From Betaproteobacteria bacterium (GTDB lineage Bacteria > Pseudomonadota > Gammaproteobacteria > Burkholderiales > CAIKXV01): 64,000 nt of DNA. The position numbers and the translations under genes are program-made. The stretch covers positions 163,605-227,604 of the forward strand of contig CANGYF010000006.1 in the NCBI GenBank assembly GCA_947458265.1, written 5' to 3'. Under the pieces are notes generated by a model. The model did no database searches. It was not told the origin of the DNA and saw nothing but the letters and a program-made list of their open reading frames with translations. Each line of letters starts with the position of its first letter. The stretch's first letter is position 1. Of the stretch, positions 1-9,746 are shown one piece after another.

Positions 1-658
1 CGGCCTCGCGCTGTCGATCTTCGGCGCCGGCCTCTCGGCCTTCGTCGGCATCGGCTATGTCGGAAAGAAGCTGGAAGGACCGGCCGCACCGCTCGCCGGT
101 TCGATCGGACACTGGCTGGGCGAACTGCCGCTGGTCGGGCCGCTGCTGTTCAGGCAGCACCCGGTCGTGTGGCTCTCGCTGGCGCTGACGCTGCTGGTGG
201 CATGGCTGCTCTACCGCACGCGCGCCGGCCTGGTGCTGCGTGCGGTCGGCGAATCGCCGGAGTCCGCGCACGCGCTCGGTTATCCGGTGCGCACCATCCG
301 CTTCGCGGCCGTGGTCACCGGCGGTGCGTTGTGCGGCGTCGCCGGCGCCTGCCTGTCGGTGGTGTACGCGCCCATGTGGGTCGAAGGGCTGGTGGCCGGG
401 CGCGGCTGGATCGCGCTGGCACTCACGACCTTCGCCACCTGGCGCCCCGGCCGCGTGCTGGTGGGCGCATGGCTGTTCGGCGGCGTCACCCTGCTGCAGT
501 TCCACCTGCAGGCGCAGGGCGTGGCGATCGCCAGCCAGCTGCTGGCGATGCTGCCCTACCTTGCGACCATCGTCGTGCTTGCACTGATCAGCCGCAACCC
601 GGCCTGGATCCGCGCCAACATGCCCGCTTCGCTGGGCAGGCCGTTCCATGCCGGCTGA
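1..658 (+). CDS. ABC transporter permease (BMP/simple sugar or nucleoside type), 5' truncated by window edge
   Basis: Frame 2 is open from base 2 to the stop at 658; hydrophobic protein (GLALSIFGAGLSAFVGIGYVGKKLEG...) followed by a BMP-family binding protein. Confidence 0.85.
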   Translation, partial: GLALSIFGAGLSAFVGIGYVGKKLEGPAAPLAGSIGHWLGELPLVGPLLFRQHPVVWLSLALTLLVAWLLYRTRAGLVLRAVGESPESAHALGYPVRTIRFAAVVTGGALCGVAGACLSVVYAPMWVEGLVAGRGWIALALTTFATWRPGRVLVGAWLFGGVTLLQFHLQAQGVAIASQLLAMLPYLATIVVLALISRNPAWIRANMPASLGRPFHAG

Positions 659-752
659 TTCCAGCAGCCTGAAGACCGGCCCGGTACTTGCGCGGACCGG
701 CGATCTGTCGTTACCTTGTCCACCTCACATAAAAATCAGGGAGACCCGTTTC

Positions 753-1901
753 ATGACCGACCGTTCACGACGCCAACTCGTCAGGCTGGCAGGCAGCCTG
801 TCCGCCCTCGCCGCTGCAGGCCTGCTCGCCGCCTGCGGAAAGCAGGAGCCCGCAGCGCCCAAGGCGGAGGCAAAGGCAGAACCGAAGCAGGCCGATCCGC
901 TGAAGGCCGCGTGGATCTACGTCGGCCCGGTCGGCGATGCCGGCTGGTCGTATGCACACGACCTCGGCCGCAAGGCAGTCGAGGCGAAGTTCGGCAGCGC
1001 AGTCAGCACCAGCTTCGTCGAGAAGGTGCCCGAGGGCGCCGATGCCGAGCGGGTAATCCGCGACCTGGCGCAGCAGGGCAACAAGATCATCTTCGCGACC
1101 TCGTTCGGCTACATGGAACCGATGCTGAAGGTGGCTGGCGATTTTCCGGACGTGAAATTCGAGCATGCGACCGGCTACAAGAGCGCACCGAACATGCGCA
1201 TCTACGACGCCAGCCTGTACCAGGATGCCTACCTCGCCGGCGTGATCGCGGGCCGCATGACGAAGACCGGCACGCTCGGCTTCGTCGGCTCGTTCCCGAT
1301 CCCGGAGGTGCTGCGCAACATCAACGCCTACACGCTGGGCGCGCGCAGCGTGAACCCGAAGGTGCGCACCCGCGTGGTCTGGGTGAACACCTGGTTCGAC
1401 CCGGCGCGCGAGAGCGAGGCGGCGCAGACGCTGATCAACCAGGGCGCGGACGTCCTGCTGCAGAACACCGATTCGACGGCGGTGCTGCAGACGGCCGAGA
1501 AGAACGGCAAGTTCGCGTTCGGCTGGGACAGCGACATGAGCGCATTCGGCCCGAAGGCCCACCTGGCCTCGGCGATCATCAACTGGGGCCCTTACTACAT
1601 CAAGGCGATCGACGACGTGCTGAAAGGATCCTGGCAGACCGGTCGCACGATCTGGGGCGTGAAGGAAGACCTGAACGACCTCGTGAAGATCGCCGACGTG
1701 GTGCCGGACGAGACGAAGGACCTGGTGGCGAAGATCAAGGCCGGCATGAAGGACGACAGCTTCGAGGTATTCAGCGGGCCGATCGTCGACAACGCCGGCA
1801 AGGAACGGCTGCCGAAGGACCAGAAAGCCGACCGCGCATGGAAGGACAAGGTCGACTTCTTCGTCGCCGGTGTCGAGGGCAAGGTGCCGTCGGGCAGCTG
1901 A
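753..1901 (+). CDS. BMP family ABC transporter substrate-binding lipoprotein
   Basis: MTDRSRRQLVRLAGSLSALAAAGLLAACGKQ lipobox; GDAGWSYAHDLGRKAVE typical of the BMP family; start chosen at ATG 753. Confidence 0.9.
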   Translation: MTDRSRRQLVRLAGSLSALAAAGLLAACGKQEPAAPKAEAKAEPKQADPLKAAWIYVGPVGDAGWSYAHDLGRKAVEAKFGSAVSTSFVEKVPEGADAERVIRDLAQQGNKIIFATSFGYMEPMLKVAGDFPDVKFEHATGYKSAPNMRIYDASLYQDAYLAGVIAGRMTKTGTLGFVGSFPIPEVLRNINAYTLGARSVNPKVRTRVVWVNTWFDPARESEAAQTLINQGADVLLQNTDSTAVLQTAEKNGKFAFGWDSDMSAFGPKAHLASAIINWGPYYIKAIDDVLKGSWQTGRTIWGVKEDLNDLVKIADVVPDETKDLVAKIKAGMKDDSFEVFSGPIVDNAGKERLPKDQKADRAWKDKVDFFVAGVEGKVPSGS

Positions 1902-1991
1902 TCGGGCGCCGGTTCGCGGGACGTCAGCACGGGACGTGCTGCACGGCACGTCCGTGCGGTACGTCCGTGCAGCGCGTCCCGCGTCGGTCCG

Positions 1992-2642
1992 TCAACGCGG
2001 CCGGGGAGCGTCCTGCTGCTTGAGCGGATGCGCCCGTGCGAACGCCTCCAGTTCGAGGCAATGGTCGACGATGCGGTTGCAGGCGTGGAACTGCGACGTG
2101 TCGAACCCGGTCAGCCGCGCGCCGACCATCTGCGTGACGAGGCAGATGTCGGCGATCGTCGGCGAAGGACCGGCGCAGAACGGACCTGCCGAAGTGGCGA
2201 GCTGCTGCTCGAAAGCGCCCAGAGCGGCCCTGCTCCAGTGCGTTATCCAGGCCATCCGCGCCGGCTCGTCCAGGCCGACCACGTCCGACAGGTAGTTGCG
2301 GACCCTGGGCACGGTCAGCGGATGCGCATCGGACACCAGGAGCATCGCCATGGCCCGGACGTGCGCGCGGGCGCGCGGCGACGCCGGCAGGAGCGGCGGA
2401 TCCGGGTAGACCTCTTCCAGGTATTCCATGATCGCCATCGACTGCGTGAGCGGCGGCTGGCCAGGCTCGACCAGCGCCGGTACTGCGGTCATCGGGTTGA
2501 TCGCACGGAACGACGCCTCGTGCTGCTCGCCCTTGAACAGGTCGATCGGATGCTCTCGGTAGTCGAGCCCCTTCAGGTTGAGCGCAATGCGCACGCGGAA
2601 GGTGGCGAGCGAGCGCCAGAAGCCGTACAGGTCCATCGTCAT
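1992..2642 (-). CDS. glutathione S-transferase, zeta class / maleylacetoacetate isomerase-like
   Basis: MDLYGFWRSLATFRVRIALNLKGLDYREHPIDL...NPMTAVPALVEPG...TQSMAIMEYLEEVYPDPPLLP. Confidence 0.9.
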   Translation of the reverse strand: MTMDLYGFWRSLATFRVRIALNLKGLDYREHPIDLFKGEQHEASFRAINPMTAVPALVEPGQPPLTQSMAIMEYLEEVYPDPPLLPASPRARAHVRAMAMLLVSDAHPLTVPRVRNYLSDVVGLDEPARMAWITHWSRAALGAFEQQLATSAGPFCAGPSPTIADICLVTQMVGARLTGFDTSQFHACNRIVDHCLELEAFARAHPLKQQDAPRPR

Positions 2643-2664
2643 CGTGTGTCTCCGCAGAAGGTAC

Positions 2665-4425
2665 TCATTCGATCACCGGCAGCAGCAGCCATGATTCATG
2701 GCCGGGACCGGCATGCAGCGTGGTGCGCCCGGCGAACACCGATCGTGGCCGGTCGCGTGGATCATCATGCAGGAACGGGCCACAGCCCTTCAGCTCGTTC
2801 TTGAAGTTCGACAGCCGTGCCCCGGTCGAGGCCTGCCATTCGTAGTCGCGGCCACGCACGGTCAGGGCGAGGCGATGCCCGGCCGGCACCACGATCGAGG
2901 TCGGCCACAGCTCGATGTCGAGCGCGACCGGCGTGTCAGGCACCAGCGGCTCGGGGCGGTCGTGGCGGTGATACGGCCGCCATTCGGTCGACAGCGCCGG
3001 ATCCAGCGCCCGGTGCGAGGCGCGCAGCCAGCCCTGGGCGACCGGGGTGTGCGGGTCGATCGCGCCCATGAAAACCACCTCGCGCAGGTCCGGCGTGAAC
3101 ACCCGGAACACCGCGAACAGGTCGGCATCGGTGGTCGTCGAGGACACCACGATGCGCAGCGCAAGCGGCCCGGTGATCTCGGTCTCCCGCGCACAGGGCG
3201 GCGCCAGGAAGGTGATGCCATCGCCCATCGCGTCGAAGGCATGGCTGGCAGCCACCGACGGCGGGCGGGCCTCCAGCGTGCCAGCGGACGGATCGAGGTG
3301 CAGCTTCGTCCAGCGCGTGCGCGGGATCGGCCACGCCTGCTCGGTGCGCTCGACGAAGCGGTCGACATGGCGCACCTGCAGCAGCACCGGCGGCGCGTCG
3401 TCCTGCCCGTTGTCGATGCCCTTCAGGAAGTGGTCGAAGAAACGCAGCTGCAGGCGCCGGCCATAGTCGGTGTAGAAGTGCGTCCAGTGTTCCAGGCCGT
3501 GCGCCTCGAGCCACTTCTGCTTCGAGGCCGCGCGCAGGAAACCCTCGAAGTTGCCGCGCGGGTGCAGGCCCTGCCCGCCCCAGTTCGCGGCCGACAGGAA
3601 GGGCACGGTGACCTTGTCCCACCGTGGCGAGCGGGCGCGGTGCCAGTCGTCGTCCAGCGGATGGGCGAGGATCTCATCGCCGAAGTTGCAGCGGTTGGCC
3701 GCGAGCTGCGCATCGGACAGCGTCTCGTCGCCGCACACCAGCTCCCCGGTGACCCGGCTGCGCGCACCGCGCTCGCCCAGCCCGTACTGGACGGTCTTCA
3801 CCTGCATGTCGTACCAGTTGGCCCAGAAGGTCGACAGGATGCCGCCGTGGTGGGTCATGTCTCGGTACCAGTCGGCCGCGCCCTCCCAGATGCACATCGC
3901 GGCCAGGTGCGGCGGCTGCAGGGACGCCACATGCCACTGGTTGATGCCGAAGTAGGACACGCCGTTCAGCCCGACCTTGCCGTTCGACCACGGCTGCACG
4001 CCCGCCCACTCGATGCAGTCGTGGAAGTCGCGTGTCTCCCGCGGCGAGAACGGATCGATGAAACCGGGCGAGCGGCCGGCGCCGCGGGAATCCACCCTCA
4101 CGCAGGCATAGCCCTCGGGCACCCATTTCTCCGGGTCGACCACTTCCCAGTTCTGGTAGCGGTTGCTGGACCCGGATGCGACATCCGGATGCTCGGCGAC
4201 CATGCGCTGCCAGGCGCTCGGATAGCCTTCCTGGAACGCGAGCCCCTTCGCATAGGGACCATAGGTGAGCAGCACCGGCCACGGCCCGGGTCCGGGCGGG
4301 CGGAAGACGTCCGCGCGCAGCACCACGCCGTCGTCCATCGGGATCGCGACGTCGAACTCGCAGTGCATGCCGTCGCGTACGACGCCCCCGGCTGCCGCGG
4401 GTGCAGCCCCTTCATTCGTTGCCAT
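2665..4425 (-). CDS. CocE/NonD family hydrolase (X-Pro dipeptidyl-peptidase-like)
   Basis: DVAIPMDDGVVLRADVFRPPGPGPWPVLLTYGPYAKG and GLNGVSYFGINQW motifs; start chosen at MATNEG (4425). Confidence 0.88.
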   Translation of the reverse strand: MATNEGAAPAAAGGVVRDGMHCEFDVAIPMDDGVVLRADVFRPPGPGPWPVLLTYGPYAKGLAFQEGYPSAWQRMVAEHPDVASGSSNRYQNWEVVDPEKWVPEGYACVRVDSRGAGRSPGFIDPFSPRETRDFHDCIEWAGVQPWSNGKVGLNGVSYFGINQWHVASLQPPHLAAMCIWEGAADWYRDMTHHGGILSTFWANWYDMQVKTVQYGLGERGARSRVTGELVCGDETLSDAQLAANRCNFGDEILAHPLDDDWHRARSPRWDKVTVPFLSAANWGGQGLHPRGNFEGFLRAASKQKWLEAHGLEHWTHFYTDYGRRLQLRFFDHFLKGIDNGQDDAPPVLLQVRHVDRFVERTEQAWPIPRTRWTKLHLDPSAGTLEARPPSVAASHAFDAMGDGITFLAPPCARETEITGPLALRIVVSSTTTDADLFAVFRVFTPDLREVVFMGAIDPHTPVAQGWLRASHRALDPALSTEWRPYHRHDRPEPLVPDTPVALDIELWPTSIVVPAGHRLALTVRGRDYEWQASTGARLSNFKNELKGCGPFLHDDPRDRPRSVFAGRTTLHAGPGHESWLLLPVIE

Positions 4426-4611
4426 CGGATCCTCCTGGCGGACGCCGCCGCCTGCTCGGCCGCGTGTTGCTCGACTGCGGCTGGATCGCGGCCGGATCGC
4501 GGCCGGATCGCGGCCAGCCTGCCGCCTGAGCGCCCGCGTGTTTGCGTCTAAATTGACGGCGGGCGCCAGCGGTGTCAAGTTCATGCTCTTTCAACTCCGG
4601 AGGCACCCTCC

Positions 4612-5508
4612 TTGAAGATCGGAATCCTGGGTATCGGCCGCATGGGCGCGGCGATCGCAACCCGACTGCTCGGCCTCGGCCATGAAGTGTTCGTGTGGAA
4701 CCGCTCGCCGGACAAGGCGCAGGCCCTGGCCGCCGCCGGCGCGAAACCCTGCGCCACCCCGCGCGCGCTGGCTGAGGCGAGCGATACCATCCTGAGCATC
4801 GTGGCAGACGCGAAGGCAGTCGAGGCGACCTATTTCGGCGCCTCGGGCGCCGCCACCGGCAGCCTCGCCGGCAAACTGGTGATCGAGATGAGCACGCTGC
4901 GCCCGGAAACCCAGCGCAGCCTGGCCGCCCGGCTCAAGGCGCTCGGCGCGGCCGTGATCGAATGCCCGGTGGGCGGCACCACCGGCCCGGCACGCGACGG
5001 CAAGCTGCTGGGCTTCGCCGGCGGCAGCGCGGAGGACTTCGCGCTCGCCCGGCCGCTGCTCGAACTGCTCTGCCGCCGGGTCGAGCATATCGGTCCGGCC
5101 GGCGCCGGAGCGAGCATGAAGCTCGCGATCAACCTGCCGCTTCTGGTCTACTGGCAGGCACTGGGCGAGGCGCTCACGCTGATCAAGCCGCTGGGCCTGG
5201 AGCCCGCCCGCATCATGGACATCCTCGCCGACACCTCCGGCGGCCCGAACGTGCTGAAAGTCCGCGGGGCGACCATCGCGCGGGCGATGGAAGGTGGCGA
5301 CACCGGGCCCGTGACCTTCGACGTCGACCTGATCCGCAAGGACCTGCAGACCATGATCGACGAGGCCGGATCGCTCGGCGCGACGCTGCCGGTGACGCAG
5401 CGGGCGCTCGACATGTTCGACGAGGCCTCGAAGGAAGGCATGGGCGGCGCCGACGCGGTGGCACTGCCGGTGCGCTGGATGAAGCGCAATGCGCAGGGAG
5501 GAGCGTGA
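4612..5508 (+). CDS. NAD(P)-dependent 3-hydroxyisobutyrate dehydrogenase-like oxidoreductase
   Basis: MKIGILGIGRMGAAIATRLLGLGHEVFVWNRSPDKA Rossmann motif; TTG start preceded by GGAGG. Confidence 0.9.
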   Translation: MKIGILGIGRMGAAIATRLLGLGHEVFVWNRSPDKAQALAAAGAKPCATPRALAEASDTILSIVADAKAVEATYFGASGAATGSLAGKLVIEMSTLRPETQRSLAARLKALGAAVIECPVGGTTGPARDGKLLGFAGGSAEDFALARPLLELLCRRVEHIGPAGAGASMKLAINLPLLVYWQALGEALTLIKPLGLEPARIMDILADTSGGPNVLKVRGATIARAMEGGDTGPVTFDVDLIRKDLQTMIDEAGSLGATLPVTQRALDMFDEASKEGMGGADAVALPVRWMKRNAQGGA

Positions 5509-5510
5509 CG

Positions 5511-6344
5511 ATGATGATCGTCGATTCGCAGGTACACATCTGGGGGGCGGACACGCCAGAACGTCCATGGCCGAAGCGCGCCGAAGCGCAGCGGCCGATC
5601 CCGCTCGACCACACCGACCTGCTGCGCGAGATGGACGAGGCTGGCGTCGACCGGGTGGTGATCGTGCCCCCGTCCTGGGAGGGCGACCGCAACGACCTCG
5701 CCATTGCGGCCCACCTCGCACATCCGACGCGTTTCGCGACCATGGGGCGCATCGATCCGCAGGATCCGGCCGCGCGCGGCACCCTGGCCGCCTGGCGCAG
5801 CCAGCCGGGCATGCTCGGCCTGCGCTTCACCTTCCACCTGCCGATGCTGGAGACCCTGCTCACCGAAGGCCACATGGACTGGGTATGGGGCGAGGCCGAG
5901 AAGGCAGGCGTACCGATCTACGTGCTGGTGCCGCACCGGCTGGTGCCCGAGATCGGCAAGGTCGCCGAGCGCTACCCGGGACTCAGGCTGGTGATGGACC
6001 ACTTCGGGCTGAACAGCAAGCAGCGCGATGCCGAGGCCTTCGCCGACTTCGACAAGCTGCTGGCGATCGCGAAACAGCCCAACGTCGCCGCGAAGGCGAG
6101 CGCGCTGCCCTGCTACACGAACGACAGCTATCCATACCGATCGGTGCACGGCTACCTGCAGCGGGCCTACGATGCGTTCGGACCGAAGCGCCTGTTCTGG
6201 GGGACCGACCTGTCGCGCTCGCCGATCCCGTACCGCCAGCATGTCACGATGTTCACCGATGAGATCCCCTGGCTGAGCGAATCGGACAAGGAATGGATCA
6301 TGGGCCGCGGCGTCTGCGAATGGATCGGCTGGCCGATCGCCTGA
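5511..6344 (+). CDS. amidohydrolase family (TIM-barrel metal-dependent) hydrolase
   Basis: MMIVDSQVHIWGADTPERPWPK; RLVMDHFGLNSK; FWGTDLSRSPIPYRQ. Confidence 0.9.
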   Translation: MMIVDSQVHIWGADTPERPWPKRAEAQRPIPLDHTDLLREMDEAGVDRVVIVPPSWEGDRNDLAIAAHLAHPTRFATMGRIDPQDPAARGTLAAWRSQPGMLGLRFTFHLPMLETLLTEGHMDWVWGEAEKAGVPIYVLVPHRLVPEIGKVAERYPGLRLVMDHFGLNSKQRDAEAFADFDKLLAIAKQPNVAAKASALPCYTNDSYPYRSVHGYLQRAYDAFGPKRLFWGTDLSRSPIPYRQHVTMFTDEIPWLSESDKEWIMGRGVCEWIGWPIA

Positions 6345-6396
6345 GTGGTCAGGGGCACCGGCCGCCAGCCTTCGTGCGGAAGTGCGTCCCGGAACG

Positions 6397-6426
6397 AAAA
6401 AAGCCCCGCAACCGCGGGGCTTTTTT
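6397..6426. terminator. bidirectional Rho-independent terminator
   Basis: AAAAAAGCCCCGC AACC GCGGGGCTTTTTT: perfect stem with A/T tracts, between convergent genes. Confidence 0.9.
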
Positions 6427-6446
6427 CTTCGGCAGACGCAGGAAGT

Positions 6447-7127
6447 TCAGGCGTTCGGCTTGGGCCGGCGCGAGATGCTGGCCATCCCCAGCAGGCCGGC
6501 ACCGAACAGCCAGGCCGCTGCCGGGATGGATACCACCGAGGTGGTGCGTTCATCGAAACCGACGGTGAACCCGAAGTAATTCTCGCGGACCGGATTGGTC
6601 CAGGAAATCGACTGGAAGGTGCCGTAGAAGATCACCGAGCCGTTGCGCTCGCCGGTGCTGCCGGTCAGGTTACCGACCACGTTGCCGCTGACGCCGATCG
6701 GGCTGCCGCGGTACTCCAGCGACGGGCCACCATCCACGAAGGTCGGCACCTGGTCGAACGTGAAGTTGGCGCTGTTTCTGGGCTGGCCGAGGCTCCAGAT
6801 GGCGAACACCGGGTTGAGCACCGCCTGCGTGAAGGTGATCGTGTTCCGGTTGGTGTTGCCGCCGGTCAGTGTCCGGATCGCCGAGCCGGCGACCGGTGCG
6901 TTTTCGATCACCACGCCATCGGCCCAGGTCGTCACCGGCTGCCAGTTGCGCGGGTCGAGATCGAGTCTGCCGGACTGTCCCGTGAACGAGATGCCGACTG
7001 CCCCGGCGTTGGCAGACGAGGCCGTGGTCCAGCTCGCCCAGCTGACGATCGCAGCCATCGCGGGCGATGTGGACAGCGCGAAGACTGCTGAAATCGAGGC
7101 AACTTTGAGAAGTGACGATGCGTGCAT
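6447..7127 (-). CDS. PEP-CTERM-like sorting domain protein
   Basis: Signal peptide (MHASSLLKVASISAVFALSTSPAMA) and C-terminal SIPAAAWLFGAGLLGMASISRRPKPNA (Pro motif, TM helix, Arg cluster). Confidence 0.85.
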   Translation of the reverse strand: MHASSLLKVASISAVFALSTSPAMAAIVSWASWTTASSANAGAVGISFTGQSGRLDLDPRNWQPVTTWADGVVIENAPVAGSAIRTLTGGNTNRNTITFTQAVLNPVFAIWSLGQPRNSANFTFDQVPTFVDGGPSLEYRGSPIGVSGNVVGNLTGSTGERNGSVIFYGTFQSISWTNPVRENYFGFTVGFDERTTSVVSIPAAAWLFGAGLLGMASISRRPKPNA

Positions 7128-7292
7128 GGCGCTCTCTGATCGGTCGGCCGTTCGCGGCAAGGAATCGTGCTCCACGGCGCCGGTGAATTACAGCATTGTG
7201 CCAAAGTATGGCCGGTTCGTGTCGCGCAGTCGGTGATTCATGCCCCGCGGCAACAGTTCAGTAACGCACGCCGGCACCGCTGCGCGCGCCGT

Positions 7293-8642
7293 TCACGGCC
7301 TGCTGTCGAGGAAGCGGTACCAGTGAAACAGCGCACGCTGCGGGATGCGCATCAGCCGGTGCAGCGGGAACGGACGCACCGGATCGCAGGCGGCCTCGAT
7401 CTGCGCGTCGGCGGGATCCCCCGAGATGCGCGCCGCAATCAGCCGCCCGGCATACAGGGACAGCGAGACACCGCTGCCCTGGTAGCCCACCGCATAGTGC
7501 ACCGTCGGGTCGTCCGACGCGCGCCGTATGCGCGGCAGGAAGTCCCGGGTGAATGCCACCCAGCCGTGCCAGTCGTGCTCGATGGAGATTCCGTCCAGCG
7601 ACGGGTACTTCGCGATGAGTTCGCGGTACAGGTAGTCGCGATGGTGTGCATTGCGTCCCGGCGTGTCGGCGATCAGCCCGCGGCCGCCGAACAGGATGCG
7701 CCGGTCGGGCAGCCGCCGCCAGTAGAACATCAGCTTGCGCGCGTCGGTGAGCACATGGCCGGTGACGAAATTCGAGCTCACCACCTCGGCATCGGTCATC
7801 GGCCGGGTGACGATGATGTGCGACAGGATCGGCATCATCGCCGCCCGCAGGTCGCGGTGCAGGCCGGGCGGGGTATAGCCGTTGGTGCCGATCACCACCT
7901 GCGCCGCGCGTACCGTGCCCTGCGGCGTCGACAGCACATGGGTGGCGCCTTCCTTGCGCCAGCCGGTGACCGGACTCGACGAGTGCACGACCGCGCCGGC
8001 GGCCCGTGCCATGCGCAGCACGCCGGCGGCCAGCTTGAGCGGATGCAGCGCGATCGCATCCGGTATGCGCAGCGCACCGAACGACTGCGCACCACCGAGG
8101 TGGTCGCGCTGCAGGGTGTGCGCATCGATGAACTCGGCCGGATAGTCGAGTTCGCGCTGCATCAACCGGGCCTCGGCCTCCAGGGCCGCCGCGCGGCCGG
8201 GCTTCGGTGCAACCTTCAGGTAACCGGCTTCCGAAGCATCGCAGTCAATGCCACCGTCGCGGATCATCTGCCGCACGTTGTCGAGCGAAGCCCTGGTGTG
8301 GCCGAACAGCACCTTCGCCCCGTCCAGCCCGAAGCGCGACACCATGTCGCTGAAGGACAGGCGACCGAATGCCATCCGCGCGAAGCCGCCGTTGCGGCCG
8401 CTGCAGCCCCAGCCCGGGCGGTTCGCCTCGAGCACGGTGACCCGATGCCCCCGGCGCGCCAGGTGCAGCGCCGTGGACAGGCCGGTATAGCCGCCGCCGA
8501 TCACCGCCACTTCGGTGTCGAGCACCAGCGGCGCCGGACCGTCGTCGGGCGGCAGCGGGCCGGCGGTATCGAGCCAGTAGGACGGCGGATGGGCGAGACC
8601 GGTGCCCGGGCCGGCCGCGAAGATCGGATCGTATGGGGTCAT
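7293..8642 (-). CDS. FAD-dependent oxidoreductase (DAO family, PuuB-like)
   Basis: EVAVIGGGYTGLSTALHLARRGHRVTVLEANRPGWGCSGRNGG. Confidence 0.9.
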   Translation of the reverse strand: MTPYDPIFAAGPGTGLAHPPSYWLDTAGPLPPDDGPAPLVLDTEVAVIGGGYTGLSTALHLARRGHRVTVLEANRPGWGCSGRNGGFARMAFGRLSFSDMVSRFGLDGAKVLFGHTRASLDNVRQMIRDGGIDCDASEAGYLKVAPKPGRAAALEAEARLMQRELDYPAEFIDAHTLQRDHLGGAQSFGALRIPDAIALHPLKLAAGVLRMARAAGAVVHSSSPVTGWRKEGATHVLSTPQGTVRAAQVVIGTNGYTPPGLHRDLRAAMMPILSHIIVTRPMTDAEVVSSNFVTGHVLTDARKLMFYWRRLPDRRILFGGRGLIADTPGRNAHHRDYLYRELIAKYPSLDGISIEHDWHGWVAFTRDFLPRIRRASDDPTVHYAVGYQGSGVSLSLYAGRLIAARISGDPADAQIEAACDPVRPFPLHRLMRIPQRALFHWYRFLDSRP

Positions 8643-8694
8643 CGCTACCGACCCGGACAGGGCCTGCGGCTGCCGGCCTGGGCCCGCACGACGG

Positions 8695-9630
8695 TCAGGG
8701 CAGCCGGCCGGCGGCGCGGCGGGCCTCGTAGGTCCTGCAGTGGGTGCAGGCGATCACGTGCAGCGTGTCGTCGAGTCCGTAGGCCCGGCAGCGCTCGAGC
8801 ATGAAGCCGAGGATATGCTCGGACTCGATCGGCCCGCCACGCTCGATGTCGCGCGCCATCGAGGCACTGTAGGCGGTGTCGCGGTTGGCGAACAGCGCGC
8901 GGAACTCGTCGATGAAGGCCTGCCTGGGCGCACAGCCCGCTCGCGTCGCGATCTCGATGTTGCGGTCGAAGAAGGCATTGAGCAGGCGCGTACCGTCCGG
9001 CGTACGTGCGATCTCGCCGACACTGCCGCGCATCAGGCAGGTCATGCCGGCCACTGTCGACAGGTGGACCAGCTTGATCCAGAGGTCGTGGCGGATGTCG
9101 GACGAGGCCGTGGCCACGACCGAGGTGCGGTCGAACAGTTCCTTCAGCCGGGCGACGCGCTCGGACATGCGCCCGTCGAGCTCGCCGAAGGTGATGAAGC
9201 GCCAGTCGTTCAGGTGCTTGACCACGCCATCGGCGGTGAGCGTCGCCTGGATCTTGGCCAGGCCGCCGATCACGCGCGCCTCGCCGAACTCGGCCACCAG
9301 ACGGTCGACGTGTGCATAGCCGTTCAACAGCGGCAGGATCGCCGTCTGCGGCCCGATGGCCGGACGCACCGCCTCGATCGCGCCGTCGAGGTCGTAGGCC
9401 TTGCTGGTGAGCAGCACCAGGTCGTACGACTGCGAGGGATCGACCCGGGTGACCGCGTTGACCGCGAGCTTTGCGTCGCCAAAGGCAGGGCTCTCGATCA
9501 CCAGCCCGTCGCGCGCGATCTGCGCCAGCCGGCGCTCGCGCACCAGGAAGGTGACATCGGCGCCGGCCTGGACCAGCCGTCCGCCGTAATAGCCGCCGAT
9601 CGCACCGGCACCCAACACGAATATCTTCAC
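8695..9630 (-). CDS. 2-dehydropantoate 2-reductase family protein
   Basis: VKIFVLGAGAIGGYYGGRLVQAGADVTFLVRERRLAQIARDGL; GTG start at 9630 (upstream ATG 9651 also possible). Confidence 0.9.
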   Translation of the reverse strand: MKIFVLGAGAIGGYYGGRLVQAGADVTFLVRERRLAQIARDGLVIESPAFGDAKLAVNAVTRVDPSQSYDLVLLTSKAYDLDGAIEAVRPAIGPQTAILPLLNGYAHVDRLVAEFGEARVIGGLAKIQATLTADGVVKHLNDWRFITFGELDGRMSERVARLKELFDRTSVVATASSDIRHDLWIKLVHLSTVAGMTCLMRGSVGEIARTPDGTRLLNAFFDRNIEIATRAGCAPRQAFIDEFRALFANRDTAYSASMARDIERGGPIESEHILGFMLERCRAYGLDDTLHVIACTHCRTYEARRAAGRLP

Positions 9631-9746
9631 GCCTGCTCGCTCCGTCGTCACGCTGCTGGCGGCACTTGGCGCGGCTGCCTGCAGCCGCGCCCGCCCGGAG
9701 CCCCGATCTTACGGGCTCCGGCATTCGAAGTCAGGCAGACCGGCGC

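Noticed and set aside
765-1949. 394-aa minus-strand ORF antisense to the BMP binding protein
   Set aside because: Arg/His/Ala-rich translation typical of antisense frames in GC-rich DNA; the opposite strand has a clear family match
2698-4551. 617-aa plus-strand ORF antisense to the CocE hydrolase
   Set aside because: Shadow ORF with Arg/Gly/Ala bias and no recognisable motif
7128-7290. TTTGGCACAATGCTG upstream of the first PEP-CTERM gene as a sigma-54 promoter
   Set aside because: GG present but the GC element is not at the required spacing
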